Source of the DNA: Oscillibacter valericigenes
Lineage (GTDB): Bacteria > Bacillota > Clostridia > Oscillospirales > Oscillospiraceae
Length of the DNA: 64,000 nt
Direction: 5' to 3'
NCBI RefSeq assembly: GCF_021531915.1
Contig: NZ_JAFBIV010000001.1
Span: forward strand, 1 to 64,000
Every line of letters starts with the position of its first letter. Position 1 is the first letter of the stretch. The notes under the pieces were generated by a model that saw only the letters and a list, made by a program, of their open reading frames with translations, was not told the DNA's origin and made no database searches. This document shows positions 33,773 through 43,770 of this stretch, in pieces. The position numbers and the translations under genes are program-made.

Positions 33773-33914
33773 ACGGTGCCCCGCACCGCCGGCGGACCGG
33801 GCATGGCCGTCCGGCCTGGCGCATACAATGAAAAACAGCCTCTCCCCCCGTTTGTTCGGAACGTGGCGGGGGTACATGCCTATAACTTCCAAAATTTTAC
33901 AAGGAATACACGCT

Positions 33915-36900
33915 ATGGAACGGTTTTTGCAGCAACTGAATACCATCCCCGAGGTGGCGGAGCTGGTCCGCCGGGTGGAAGAGGGCGGCTGTCCGGCGGC
34001 GGTCACCGGTCTCCAGCCGGTGCAGCGGGCCTGCGTAGGCGCGGCCGTGGCCCGGGGAACGGACCGTCCGGCAGTGTTCGTCTGCGGTGACGAGCGGGAG
34101 GCCCGCCAGCTCTTCGGGGACCTGGAGACCCTGCTGGGAGAGAAGCCGGTGCTGCTGCTGAGCCGGGAGTGGCAGCTGCGTCCCGGTGCCATTGCCTCCC
34201 GGGACTGGGAGCGGAGCCGCCTGGCGGCCCTGTATGCCTTGTCCCAGGGCGGGGCGGGCGTGGTGGTTGCCACCGCTGACGCCCTCATGGCCCGGACCCT
34301 GCCGCCCCGGCTGCTGCGGTCCCTGACCATCACGCTGGAGGTGGGGGGACAGGCCGACCTGAAGGAGCTGGCGGCAAACCTGCTGGCGGCGGGCTACGCC
34401 CGGTGCGACCAGGTGGAGGGCGTGGGCCAGTTCGCCCTGCGGGGCGGCATTCTGGACGTGTTCTCCCCCCTGATGGAGCAGCCGGTGCGCTGCGAGTTCT
34501 TCGATGATGAGATCGACTCCATGGGCACCTTTGACCCCGGCACCCAGCGGCGGACCGCCAACATGGAGACGGCCCTGCTGCTGCCCGCCGCCGAGGTGCT
34601 GCCCCGCAGCGCGGAGGGCGGCATGGAGGGCCTGGGCGAAAGACTTTTAAAGCTGGCTGATAAGCTGGCCCAGAAGCAAAAGACGGAAGCGGCTGCCGCC
34701 CGCCTGCGGGAGGACGGCGAAAAACTGAAAAATGGTGCCGACCCCGGCGGCATGGACCGCTATCTGGCCGCCATCTACCCGGAGGGCACCGCCGGTGTCC
34801 ACTACCTGCCCCCTGACGCGGTGGTGTTCCTCTGCGAAAGCGGTCGGGTGGACGAGCGGGTGAAGAACACCCTGCTGCAGAATAAGCAGGACATGGAGAG
34901 CCTGTTGGAGGCGGGGCTCATGGCGGGCGAGTACGCCAGGCTCCTGCTGTCCGGGGAGGAACTGTACGCCGCCCTGGAGGATTTTCCCGTCATCATGGCA
35001 AACTCCCTGCCCACCTCCCGCTACCCCCTGCAGCCCCGGGGGCTTCTGGGCATGACCGCCCGGCAGCTCAGTTCCTACGGCGGAAGCCTGGAAACGGCGG
35101 TGGCGGACCTGGAGCAGTACCGGACCAGCGGCAGCGCCGTCCTGGTGCTGTGCGCCGGAGAGAGCCGGGCCCACAACCTGCATCGCATGCTGGAGGACCG
35201 GAACATCCCCGCAGTGGTAGACCTGAAAAACGCCGTCATGCCAAAGGCCGGGGAGGTGCGCATCTCCCTGGGCGCTCTCTCCGCCGGCTGCGAGTGGCCC
35301 GTTTTGAAACTGGCGGTGCTGACGGAGGGCCAGCTGACGGCCCCTGCCGCCCGGAAGCGGGCTAAGCTGAAAAAGGAGAGCAATCGCCAGAAGATCCAGT
35401 CCTACACGGACCTGTCCCCCGGCGATCTGGTGGTCCACACCCACCACGGTATCGGCCGATTTGCGGGCATCCAGCGGATGCCAGTGGACGGCGTGGAGAA
35501 GGACTACATCAAAATCGACTACGCTGGGGGCGACTGCCTGTACGTCCCCGCTACCCAGCTGGACCAGGTGAGCAAATACATCGGCGGCGGCGAGGACCAG
35601 GAACGGACCCGGCTCAACAAGCTGGGGGGCACCGAATGGGCCAAGCAGAAGACCCGGGCCAAGAAGGCCGCCAAGGACCTGGCCAAGGGTCTCATTGCCC
35701 TGTACGCCCAGCGCCAGCGGCAGCCGGGCTTTGCCTTTTCCCCCGATTCTCCCTGGCAGCAGGAGTTTGAGGAGGCCTTCCCCTACGCGGAGACCGACGA
35801 CCAGTTGCGGGCCATCGCGGAGATCAAAAAGGACATGGAGAAGCCCCGGCCCATGGACCGGCTCCTTTGCGGCGACGTGGGCTACGGAAAGACGGAGGTG
35901 GCCCTGCGGGCCGTCATGAAATGCGTGCTGGACGGCAAGCAGGCCGCCATCCTGGTGCCTACCACCGTTCTGGCCCAACAGCATTATGCCACCGCCTGCG
36001 GCCGGTTCAAGGACTTCCCGGTGAAGATCGAGGTCCTGTCCCGGTTCACCAGCGCCAAGGAGTCCAAGCGCATCCTGGACGCCGCCAGGCGGGGCGCCGT
36101 GGATGTGCTGATCGGCACCCACAAGCTGCTGCAGAAGAATATGGAGTTCAAGGACCTGGGACTGCTCATCATCGACGAGGAGCAGCGCTTCGGCGTCACC
36201 CACAAGGAGCGGCTGAAGGAAATGAGTAAACAGGTGGACGTACTGACCCTGTCCGCCACCCCCATTCCCCGGACGCTGAACATGGCCCTCTCGGGCCTGC
36301 GGGACATGAGTACCATCGAGGAGCCGCCTGCCGACCGCCAGCCGGTCCAGACCTATGTGCTGGAGCACGACTGGGCCATTCTGGAGGACGCCATGCGGAA
36401 GGAGCTCAGCCGGGGCGGGCAGGTGTATTACCTGCACAACCGGGTGGAGTCCATCGACATGACCGCCTCCCGCATCCAGAAGATGCTGGGGCCGGAGGTC
36501 CGCATCGTCACGGGCCACGGACAAATGTCCGAGCAGGAGCTGTCCGCGGTCATGCAGGCCATGGTGGACGGCGAGGCAGATGTGCTGGTCTGCACCACCA
36601 TCATCGAGACCGGCATCGACATCCCCAACGTCAATACCCTCATCATCGAGGACGCCGATAAGATGGGCCTGGCCCAGCTCCACCAGATCCGGGGGCGCAT
36701 CGGCCGCAGCACCCGGCGGGCCTACGCCTACCTCACCTTCCGCAAGGGCAAGGTGCTGCAGGAGACCGCCGCCAAGCGGCTCTCTGCCATCCGGGAGTAC
36801 GTAGAGTTCGGCTCCGGCTTCCGCATCGCCATGCGGGACCTGGAGATCCGGGGGGCCGGCAACCTGCTGGGCCCGGAGCAGTCCGGGTATCTCATGACCG

Positions 36901-37427
36901 TGGGCTACGACCTCTATCTGAAACTGCTGGAGGAGGCGGTCCTGGAGGAGAAGGGCGAGGAGAAGCAGATCGAGACCGAGTGCTCGGCGGACCTGACGGT
37001 GAACGCCAACATCCCGGACCGCTATGTGCCCTCCTCCGAGCAGCGGATGGACCTGTACCGCCGCATCGCCGCCATCCGCACCGACGAGGACGCCTCCGAC
37101 CTGCTGGACGAGATGCTGGACCGCTACGGCGAGGCACCCAGGTCTGTCATGGCGCTGCTGGACGTGGCTCTGCTGCGGGCAGCGGCCGCCAAGGCCGGCG
37201 TGTCCGACATCTCCCAGAAGAAGGACGTGCTGAAATTTACCCTGGCCATCTTCCGGCCCGAGGCCCTGGTGGCCGTCTGCGGCCAGGCCAAGTACAAGTA
37301 CCGCCTGACCATCGCGGCGGGCGACACCCCAGCCCTGACATTGAAGCTAAAGCCAGGCGAGGATGTGCTGGAAACGGCCCTGACTCTGGTGGAGGACCTG
37401 AAGCTGGCCTCCGGGAAAACCACATAA
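33915..37427 (+). CDS. mfd: Transcription-repair coupling factor
   Basis: A 1170-residue Mfd: UvrB-like N-terminal module, the CarD-type RNA-polymerase interaction domain (about 498-560, SPGDLVVHTHHGIGRF), superfamily 2 translocase with Walker A GDVGYGKT (about 651) and the IIDEEQRFGV box (about 752), TRG region, and a C-terminal TRCF domain. It removes RNA polymerase stalled at DNA damage and recruits UvrA. AAGGAA precedes the ATG at 33915; an upstream in-frame ATG lacks such a site. Length is normal. Confidence 0.96.
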   Translation: MERFLQQLNTIPEVAELVRRVEEGGCPAAVTGLQPVQRACVGAAVARGTDRPAVFVCGDEREARQLFGDLETLLGEKPVLLLSREWQLRPGAIASRDWERSRLAALYALSQGGAGVVVATADALMARTLPPRLLRSLTITLEVGGQADLKELAANLLAAGYARCDQVEGVGQFALRGGILDVFSPLMEQPVRCEFFDDEIDSMGTFDPGTQRRTANMETALLLPAAEVLPRSAEGGMEGLGERLLKLADKLAQKQKTEAAAARLREDGEKLKNGADPGGMDRYLAAIYPEGTAGVHYLPPDAVVFLCESGRVDERVKNTLLQNKQDMESLLEAGLMAGEYARLLLSGEELYAALEDFPVIMANSLPTSRYPLQPRGLLGMTARQLSSYGGSLETAVADLEQYRTSGSAVLVLCAGESRAHNLHRMLEDRNIPAVVDLKNAVMPKAGEVRISLGALSAGCEWPVLKLAVLTEGQLTAPAARKRAKLKKESNRQKIQSYTDLSPGDLVVHTHHGIGRFAGIQRMPVDGVEKDYIKIDYAGGDCLYVPATQLDQVSKYIGGGEDQERTRLNKLGGTEWAKQKTRAKKAAKDLAKGLIALYAQRQRQPGFAFSPDSPWQQEFEEAFPYAETDDQLRAIAEIKKDMEKPRPMDRLLCGDVGYGKTEVALRAVMKCVLDGKQAAILVPTTVLAQQHYATACGRFKDFPVKIEVLSRFTSAKESKRILDAARRGAVDVLIGTHKLLQKNMEFKDLGLLIIDEEQRFGVTHKERLKEMSKQVDVLTLSATPIPRTLNMALSGLRDMSTIEEPPADRQPVQTYVLEHDWAILEDAMRKELSRGGQVYYLHNRVESIDMTASRIQKMLGPEVRIVTGHGQMSEQELSAVMQAMVDGEADVLVCTTIIETGIDIPNVNTLIIEDADKMGLAQLHQIRGRIGRSTRRAYAYLTFRKGKVLQETAAKRLSAIREYVEFGSGFRIAMRDLEIRGAGNLLGPEQSGYLMTVGYDLYLKLLEEAVLEEKGEEKQIETECSADLTVNANIPDRYVPSSEQRMDLYRRIAAIRTDEDASDLLDEMLDRYGEAPRSVMALLDVALLRAAAAKAGVSDISQKKDVLKFTLAIFRPEALVAVCGQAKYKYRLTIAAGDTPALTLKLKPGEDVLETALTLVEDLKLASGKTT

Positions 37428-37493
37428 GGCAGTCATGGTCCCCTTCCTCCGGGCATATACATGGAAGGACAACCTGGGGAGGAGTGTGGAGCC

Positions 37494-38465
37494 ATGAAGA
37501 TGCGCATGACCTGTCTGGCCCTGCTGCTGTGCCTGCTGCTGACCGCCTGCGGCGGAAAGGAGCCGGACAGCCAGGGCCGGACTTCGCTTTTGGGGGAAGC
37601 TGCCGGTCTGGAGGAGGAAGCGATTTTGTTGACTGTGGATGGGCGTGAGGTGCCTGCCTGGCGGTATCTCTACTGGCTGGCCTGGACCTGCCAGCAGATG
37701 CGGGAACGGTATGCGGCCTCCGGGACCGCGCTGGACTGGGACACGCCTGTTTCCGGCGGCACCCTGGCCCAGTATGTGAAGGACCAAGCCCTGGCGGACA
37801 CGGTTCTGTATGCCGTGGTGGAAAACCTGGCGGAGCAGGCCGGGTATGCCCCATCGGAAGAGGACGTGTCCGAAGCGGTCCTGCCGGACATGGGATTGGG
37901 CGAAAACCAGATGGCGCAGCTGGAAGCGGTAGGGCAGATGTACGGCTGGCTGTATGACGGCTACTGCGCCGGGGAGGGAAGCCTGACTCCTACCCGGGAG
38001 GAGCTGGAGGCCTACGGAGAAGCCGGGGGTTTCCTGACCCTGGACCGCATCCTCATCCCCGCCGGGGAGGACCGGGAGGCGGCCCGGAAGCGGGCAGCGG
38101 AGATGTTTTCCCGCCTCAACGGGGCGGAAGACCAGGGCGCGGCCTTTTCCGCCCTGGCGGCGGAGGGGAGTGACCAGGCGGGCCCCCGCACTCTGACTCC
38201 CGACAGCACGGAGCTGGACGCGGAGCTGCTGGCCGCCGCCCGGGAATTGCAGGCGGGCCAGTGCTCCGGAATTCTGGAATCCCAGGAGGGGTTCTCCATC
38301 CTGCGGCGGCTGGAGACGGACCCGGAGACGCTGAAAGAACCGTACTTTGACAGCTGTCTGCTGGATCTGGCGGAGGCGGCGGAGGTGACCACTGCTCCGG
38401 CCTATGACGAACTGGACCCGGAGGCCTTTGACCATGCCTGGGAACAGGCGCGGATGGAGGAATAA
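37494..38465 (+). CDS. PrsA-like lipoprotein foldase (peptidyl-prolyl isomerase type)
   Basis: A 323-residue lipoprotein: signal peptide with lipobox LLTAC (Cys about 18), a SurA/PrsA-type N-terminal helical domain, and a parvulin-like region (about 180-280, starting TLDRILIPAGEDREAA). PrsA proteins fold secreted proteins at the outer face of the membrane, a role fitting the many surface proteins here. Three closely spaced ATG codons make the exact start uncertain by four residues. It lies 66 bases after mfd. The parvulin domain is divergent and may lack isomerase activity. Confidence 0.82.
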   Translation: MKMRMTCLALLLCLLLTACGGKEPDSQGRTSLLGEAAGLEEEAILLTVDGREVPAWRYLYWLAWTCQQMRERYAASGTALDWDTPVSGGTLAQYVKDQALADTVLYAVVENLAEQAGYAPSEEDVSEAVLPDMGLGENQMAQLEAVGQMYGWLYDGYCAGEGSLTPTREELEAYGEAGGFLTLDRILIPAGEDREAARKRAAEMFSRLNGAEDQGAAFSALAAEGSDQAGPRTLTPDSTELDAELLAAARELQAGQCSGILESQEGFSILRRLETDPETLKEPYFDSCLLDLAEAAEVTTAPAYDELDPEAFDHAWEQARMEE

Positions 38466-38568
38466 CACCTCTGCAAACGACCCATTGTTAATATTTCGTC
38501 AATCTGACGAAAACAAGAGAGGTTTTGTCAAAGATTTAACAAAAAATAAAAAGGCGAGCAAAATTCCA

Positions 38569-38597
38569 TTGACGCAGAACTGAAAACCCACTATAAT
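38569..38597 (+). promoter_or_regulatory. Strong SigA-type promoter of the thiolase gene
   Basis: TTGACG, a 17-base spacer and a perfect TATAAT. The leader is about 140 bases and contains a hairpin GGCGGC/GCCGCC near 38688-38706. The part 38466-38568 before it is AT-rich with no other feature. Confidence 0.9.
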
Positions 38598-38738
38598 CAA
38601 ACTCGTGAGGATTTGAATGGAATAAGATTGTCAAAAAAATAGCAATCTGTTCAAACTTTGACGATCCGCACAAGGAATGTGAACCAAGGCGGCAGGAATG
38701 GCCGCCATCAAAAAACATGAGAAAATTGGAGGATCACC

Positions 38739-39995
38739 ATGAAAGACCTGTACATCGTGAATTGCTGCAGAACCGCTATCGGCTCCTTCGGCGGCTCCCT
38801 GAAGAACACCCCCGCTGCTGACCTGGGCGCTATCGTTGTCAAGGAAGCTCTGAACCGCGCCGGCGTGAAGCCCGAGCAGGTTGACGAGCTGATGTTCGGC
38901 TGCATCCTGACCGCCGGTCTGGGCCAGAACGTGGCCCGCCAGGTCTCCATCAAGGCTGGCATCCCCTATTCCGTTCCCGCCTACACCGTGGGCATGGTCT
39001 GCGGCTCCGGCATGAAGTCCGTCATCGAGGGCGCCCGCTCCATCCTGGCCGGTGACTCCGACATCGTGGTCTGCGGCGGCACCGAGAACATGAGCGCCGC
39101 TCCCTACGCTCTGCCCGCCGCCCGCTGGGGCGCCCGCATGGGCAACAACAAGATGGTCGACACCATGGTGAACGACGGTCTGTGGGATGTTTACAACAAC
39201 TATCACATGGGCACCACCGCTGAGAACATCAACGACATCTGGGGCATCACCCGCAAGGAGCAGGACGAGTTCGCCGCCGCTTCCCAGCAGAAGACCGAGG
39301 CCGCTCAGGCCGCCGGTAAGTTCGACGACGAGATCGTTCCCGTGATGATCAAGGTCAAGAAGGACATGGTGGAGTTCAAGAAGGACGAGTTCCCCAAGGC
39401 CGGCGTGACTCCCGAGAGCATCGCCAAGCTGCGCGGCGCCTTCCCCGTGGGTCCCGAGTCCCCCAACCCCGAGGTCGTTCACACCTTTGAGCCCACCGGC
39501 TGCAAGGACGCTGAGGACAAGGGCCAGCAGCGTGTCACCGCCGCCAACGCCTCCGGTATCAACGACGGCGCTGCCGCCATCGTGCTGGCTTCCGGCGAGG
39601 CTGTTGAGAAGTACGGCCTGAAGCCCATGGTCAAGCTGATCGGCTGGGGCCAGGGCGGTGTTGATCCCAAGATCATGGGTGTCGGCCCCGTTCCCGCTTC
39701 CCGCGCTGCTATGGCCAAGGCCGGCGTGACCATCGACGATATCGACCTGGTCGAGGCCAACGAGGCCTTCGCCGCCCAGTCCATCGCCGTGGCCCGTGAG
39801 CTGGGCTTCGACATGAGCAAGGTCAACGTCAACGGCGGCGCCATCTCCCTGGGCCATCCCGTTGGTGCTTCCGGCGCCCGTATCATCGTCACCCTGGTGC
39901 ACGAGATGATGAAGCGCCCCGAGGCCAAGAAGGGCCTGGCTACCCTCTGCATCGGCGGCGGCATGGGTACCGCCGTGGTTGTGGAGAAGTGCTGA
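38739..39995 (+). CDS. Acetyl-CoA C-acetyltransferase (thiolase)
   Basis: A 418-residue biosynthetic-type thiolase condensing two acetyl-CoA to acetoacetyl-CoA, the entry to butyrate formation. Nucleophile Cys88 (GMVCGSGMKSV), NEAFAAQ, GGAISLGHPVGASGARI with the catalytic His, and the C-terminal CIGGGMGTA Cys are all present. It is about 25 residues longer than the usual 393: a stretch around PESPNPEVVHTFEPTG (about residues 231-255) is inserted before the NASGINDGAA motif. Codon use is strongly biased and the promoter is strong, suggesting high expression. No other butyrate gene is adjacent. Confidence 0.94.
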   Translation: MKDLYIVNCCRTAIGSFGGSLKNTPAADLGAIVVKEALNRAGVKPEQVDELMFGCILTAGLGQNVARQVSIKAGIPYSVPAYTVGMVCGSGMKSVIEGARSILAGDSDIVVCGGTENMSAAPYALPAARWGARMGNNKMVDTMVNDGLWDVYNNYHMGTTAENINDIWGITRKEQDEFAAASQQKTEAAQAAGKFDDEIVPVMIKVKKDMVEFKKDEFPKAGVTPESIAKLRGAFPVGPESPNPEVVHTFEPTGCKDAEDKGQQRVTAANASGINDGAAAIVLASGEAVEKYGLKPMVKLIGWGQGGVDPKIMGVGPVPASRAAMAKAGVTIDDIDLVEANEAFAAQSIAVARELGFDMSKVNVNGGAISLGHPVGASGARIIVTLVHEMMKRPEAKKGLATLCIGGGMGTAVVVEKC

Positions 39996-40028
39996 GAACT
40001 TCCAGGGGGAGCAGGCTCCCCCTAGACG

Positions 40029-40069
40029 CAAAAAAAGAGTGGACCGCGAAAGCGGCCCGCTCTTTTTAT
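40029..40069. terminator. Bidirectional terminator between thiolase and ferredoxin genes
   Basis: AAAGAG-TGG-CCGC, a GAAA tetraloop, and the complement with T run. Another hairpin of GGGGGAGC with its complement (40004-40024) stands just before it. Confidence 0.88.
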
Positions 40070-40089
40070 CGTTGCTGCCCCTCCCGGGT

Positions 40090-40275
40090 TCAGCGTATGA
40101 CAGAGATAGCATTGACGGGGCAGCCGTTTTCGGCGTTGGAGACCTTGGGGTCCCGGCTGCCTTCCGGCTGGGAAATGACGGTGGAATACTTGCCTACTAT
40201 CCGAAAAACCTCCGGGGCGGCGTAGGCGCACATGCCGCAGCCGATGCAGCGGGTGGTGTCGACGGTGATGGTCAT
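40090..40275 (-). CDS. Single-cluster ferredoxin
   Basis: A 61-residue ferredoxin. CIGCGMC with a later Cys-Pro (NGCPVNAI) gives the four ligands for one [4Fe-4S] cluster, as in Thermotoga- or Bacillus-type small ferredoxins. It may serve as an electron carrier to the Rnf complex or to the flavin thioredoxin reductase at 47377, though this is inference. GGAGG precedes the ATG at 40273-40275. Confidence 0.92.
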   Translation of the reverse strand: MTITVDTTRCIGCGMCAYAAPEVFRIVGKYSTVISQPEGSRDPKVSNAENGCPVNAISVIR

Positions 40276-40481
40276 GGCGGGTCCTCCTCGTTTTTTCTCT
40301 ATGATACTACATTTTGAGCCGTTCTCCAAGTCCCGGTGAAACCTTTTGCGGCAGTTTTCCGTCTAAGATCAGGAAAGCCTGGGGAAAATTGTTTCCAAAT
40401 TGACATTTACTTTGCTTTGCGTCTGTGTTATGCTGATAGGCGTTATGTAGACCTTTCGTTTCGGACCGATGGAGGATACCC

Positions 40482-43400
40482 ATGAAAAACTGTTTCCGCA
40501 AAACCCTGTCCCTGCTGCTGGCGCTGTCCCTGCTGTGCGCCCTGTCCCTGCCTGCCGCTGCGTCGGAGGCCCTGGGAGAGGACCTGACCAGCAAGGAGAT
40601 CACCCTGAACGAGGAGACCCAGCTCTCCACCAATGTGTTCTGGAGCACCTCCTATTCTGACCTCCGCCAGGAGAACTTCATCACCTACACGCCCAACCGG
40701 GATGTAAAGCCCATCGTCACCTTCGGCGGCGTTCTGACACAGCGCAGCACCGTCACTGCCGCCGCCAAGGCGCTGGAGGCAGAGGGCTATCGTGTAGTGG
40801 CCGGCATCAACGGTGACTTCTACAACGTGGGCACCGGCCTGCCCATCGGCATCGTGGTCACCGACGGCCTGCTGCGCAGCAGCGACGCCGGTTATTACGC
40901 GGTGGGCTTCAAAAAGGACGGCAGCGCCGTCATGGGCAAGCCCGGCGTCAAGGTGACCGCCAGCCTGGGCTACGGTGTGAATGACGGCTTCGGCAATTAC
41001 ACGGAGTATGTGCGCCCTGTTTTCGGTGTCAACAAGGCCCGGGTCTCCACCGGCGGCATCTACCTCTATACCTATGATTTCAACGACCGCCACACCACCG
41101 GCAATACGGAGCCGGGCATTGACGTGGTCTGCTCTGTGGAGAACGGTGAAATCGCCATTGGTGAGACCGTCACCCTGCGGGTGGAGCGGGTCATTGAGGC
41201 TGCGGCGGCCACCGCCATCCAGCCGGACCAGGTGGTGCTGTCCGTCAATCTGAAGTCCGACGCCTACCATGTGGACGCCCTGCGGGGCCTGTCCGAGGGC
41301 GGCGAGATCACCCTGAAGATCGAGACCTCCAACGATGAATGGGAGGATGTGGAATACGCCGTGGGCACCCTGTACGCTTTGGTGGAAAACGGCCAGGTAA
41401 TCTCCGGTCTCCAGGCGGGGGCCAACCCCCGCACCGCCGTGGGCCAGAAGGCGGACGGCACCCTGATCTTCTACACCATTGACGGCCGGAAATCCGGCCA
41501 CTCCATCGGTGCCTCCATGACCCAGGTGGCCCAGCGGCTCATTGAGCTGGGCTGCGAGACTGCCGTCTGCCTGGACGGCGGCGGTTCCACCACCCTGTCC
41601 ATCACGGAGCCGGACGAGCTGACTGCCAAGGCCATCAACCGGCCCTCCGAGGGCAGTGAGCGGGCGGTCACCAACCAGATCTTCCTGGTGGCCAGCGGCG
41701 AGCCCACCGGCCGCCTGTCCCACTTCTATGTGAATCCCGACTATACCTACGTGCTGGCGGGCAGCAAGGTGAACATCTCCGCCGCGGCGGTGGACACCAA
41801 CTATATTCCCATGGCAAAGAGCTACGATCTGACCGTTTCCGACGGTGAGCTGGACGGCCATGTGCTGACCACCCCCGCCCACGGCGGTGAGATCACTGTC
41901 ACCGCAAAGAGCGGCAGCAAGAAGGGCACCGCCACTGTCTACGCCATTGAGACTCCGGACGATGTGGCCATCCGCAACAGCAGCGGCACTATCCTGACTT
42001 CCCTGACGGTGACCCCCGGCTCCAAGACCACCCTGACGGCCACAGCCGCCTATCAGCACCTGCCCCTGAAGGCAGACCCGGAGGCCTTTACCTGGTCTGT
42101 CAGCGGCGATATCGGCACCGTGAGCGCTGACGGCATCCTGACTGCCGGCGCGCCCGGCCAGGGCACCATTACCGTCACCGCTGGCGGCAGGAGCGTTTCC
42201 ATCCCGGTGACGGTTTCCCGCCTGGCCCTCAAGACTGTGGAGGACTTTGAACAGGCCCGCACCGTCTTCACTGATGGCGCCGGAGACGGCGTGAAGCTGA
42301 GCCATGTGAGTGCCGCCGATCAGGTCCGCATGGGCCGGGGCGCCGCCCGCCTGGATTACACCCTCAACGAGGAAGCGGATATGACCGCCCAGTGGACCAC
42401 CGACAGTGACATCACCGTCAGCCCCAAGGTATACAGCAGCGTGAACCTGTGGGTGTACGGCGACAACTCCGGCAATACCCTGTCCCTGCTGTACAGCGAC
42501 GGCGACCTGGGCTATCAGGCCAAGCCCGTTGCCACCCTGGACTTCACCGGCTGGAAGCAGGTCTCCGTGGAGCTGGGCACCGGCTTTGCCATCCAGGGCC
42601 TGCGGATCAGCGCCCCCGAGCCGGTGGTCTATGACGACGGCCTAGGGAACCTGATCCAGGAGTATCCTGACACGCCCCACAGCGGCACCCTTTATCTGGA
42701 TCAGATGGTGGCTTCCTTCGGCGGCGCCGTGGACAATGAGGCGCCCAAGGTGACCCTGACGGTGGGCGAGACCACCCTGGGAGCCAGCGTTTCCGACCTG
42801 GTGGACGGCGTCCTGCCCTGGTCCGCCGTCTCCGTCACCTGGGACGGCCAGGAGCAGGACTTCTCCTACAACACCTCCACCGGTGCCTTGACCACCTCTC
42901 TGGTCTCCGACGGACGACCCCACCGCGTCACCATTACGGCGAAGGATGCCTCCGGCAACATTGGTCGGGCCTCCTATGACGTGCCGGTGGCGGAGGATTA
43001 TGAATTCTCCTTCACCGATACCAAGGGCTACTGGGGTGCCAACTACGTGGAGTTCCTGTACACCTCCGGCATTACCACGGGCTACGCCGACGGCACCTTC
43101 CGCCCCGGCCAGAACATCACCCGGGCCCAGTTCTCTGTGATGCTCTACCGCTACCTGGGTCTGGATGAGAGCAAGTACGCCGACGTGGTCCTGCCCTTTG
43201 CCGACAACAACAAGATCGCCGACTACGCGGTGCCTGCCATCAAGGCCCTGTATACCGAGGGCGTCATCAACGGCACTACCGGTAAGGACGGCAAGCTGTA
43301 TTTCAATCCCAACAACAGCCTGACCCGCGCCCAGGCGGCCACCATGATCGGCCGCACTCAGGAGAAGGGCTATGCCACGGTGGAGCTGACCTTCACGGAC

Positions 43401-43547
43401 GCCGGGAAGATCCCCGCCTACGCCGCTTTCTATATCCAGACCATGGCGGCCCAGGGTGTCATCGGCGGCTACGCCGACGGCAGCTTCAAGCCCAACAACC
43501 CCATTACCCGGGGTCAGATGGCGAAGATTCTGTATAATCTCATGTGA
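40482..43547 (+). CDS. Phosphodiester glycosidase (NAGPA-like) fused to SLH domains
   Basis: A 1021-residue secreted protein: signal peptide (after AAA, about 26), a phosphodiester glycosidase/NAGPA domain (about 60-400; GINGDFYNVGTGLPIG and AVCLDGGGSTTL are family motifs), a Big2/Ig-like region (about 420-580), a lectin-like beta domain (about 585-750), an Ig-like domain and three SLH domains (about 840-1021, GYADGTFRP, YFNPNNSLTRAQ, GYADGSFKP). NAGPA-type enzymes remove N-acetylglucosamine joined through phosphodiesters, so it may trim wall polymers or host glycans at the cell surface. AGGAGG-like GGAGG precedes the ATG. Confidence 0.92.
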   Translation: MKNCFRKTLSLLLALSLLCALSLPAAASEALGEDLTSKEITLNEETQLSTNVFWSTSYSDLRQENFITYTPNRDVKPIVTFGGVLTQRSTVTAAAKALEAEGYRVVAGINGDFYNVGTGLPIGIVVTDGLLRSSDAGYYAVGFKKDGSAVMGKPGVKVTASLGYGVNDGFGNYTEYVRPVFGVNKARVSTGGIYLYTYDFNDRHTTGNTEPGIDVVCSVENGEIAIGETVTLRVERVIEAAAATAIQPDQVVLSVNLKSDAYHVDALRGLSEGGEITLKIETSNDEWEDVEYAVGTLYALVENGQVISGLQAGANPRTAVGQKADGTLIFYTIDGRKSGHSIGASMTQVAQRLIELGCETAVCLDGGGSTTLSITEPDELTAKAINRPSEGSERAVTNQIFLVASGEPTGRLSHFYVNPDYTYVLAGSKVNISAAAVDTNYIPMAKSYDLTVSDGELDGHVLTTPAHGGEITVTAKSGSKKGTATVYAIETPDDVAIRNSSGTILTSLTVTPGSKTTLTATAAYQHLPLKADPEAFTWSVSGDIGTVSADGILTAGAPGQGTITVTAGGRSVSIPVTVSRLALKTVEDFEQARTVFTDGAGDGVKLSHVSAADQVRMGRGAARLDYTLNEEADMTAQWTTDSDITVSPKVYSSVNLWVYGDNSGNTLSLLYSDGDLGYQAKPVATLDFTGWKQVSVELGTGFAIQGLRISAPEPVVYDDGLGNLIQEYPDTPHSGTLYLDQMVASFGGAVDNEAPKVTLTVGETTLGASVSDLVDGVLPWSAVSVTWDGQEQDFSYNTSTGALTTSLVSDGRPHRVTITAKDASGNIGRASYDVPVAEDYEFSFTDTKGYWGANYVEFLYTSGITTGYADGTFRPGQNITRAQFSVMLYRYLGLDESKYADVVLPFADNNKIADYAVPAIKALYTEGVINGTTGKDGKLYFNPNNSLTRAQAATMIGRTQEKGYATVELTFTDAGKIPAYAAFYIQTMAAQGVIGGYADGSFKPNNPITRGQMAKILYNLM

Positions 43548-43555
43548 TTTTTGAA

Positions 43556-43595
43556 AACAAGAGTCCCGGCGCAACGCGCCGGGACTCTTGTTATA
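43556..43595 (+). terminator. Terminator of the NAGPA-SLH gene
   Basis: GAGTCCCGGCGC, AAC loop and the perfect complement (43561-43587) followed by a T-rich tract. Confidence 0.92.
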
Positions 43596-43705
43596 TTTCG
43601 GCGGACAACGGATGCGGATATCCCGTAATGGAGAGAGGGTTAAGAGAGGAAAGGCAGACTTGATAAAGCTTGTTTTTTGCTGCAAACAAAACTTGGTAAA
43701 ATGAC

Positions 43706-43734
43706 TTGACAAGTGTACTTGGCAATGGTACATT
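43706..43734 (+). promoter_or_regulatory. Promoter and overlapping operator of the small membrane protein/XRE pair
   Basis: TTGACA, 17 bases, TACATT. The imperfect palindrome covering 43706-43725 (16 of 20 positions symmetric, half-site TTGnCAAGT) overlaps the -35 and spacer; further ACTTGGCAA-like half-sites lie at about 43691 and 43750. This is a likely autoregulatory site for the XRE protein. Confidence 0.65.
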
Positions 43735-43770
43735 TGATTTGCACATAAAACTTGGCAAGGAGGTCATTCC

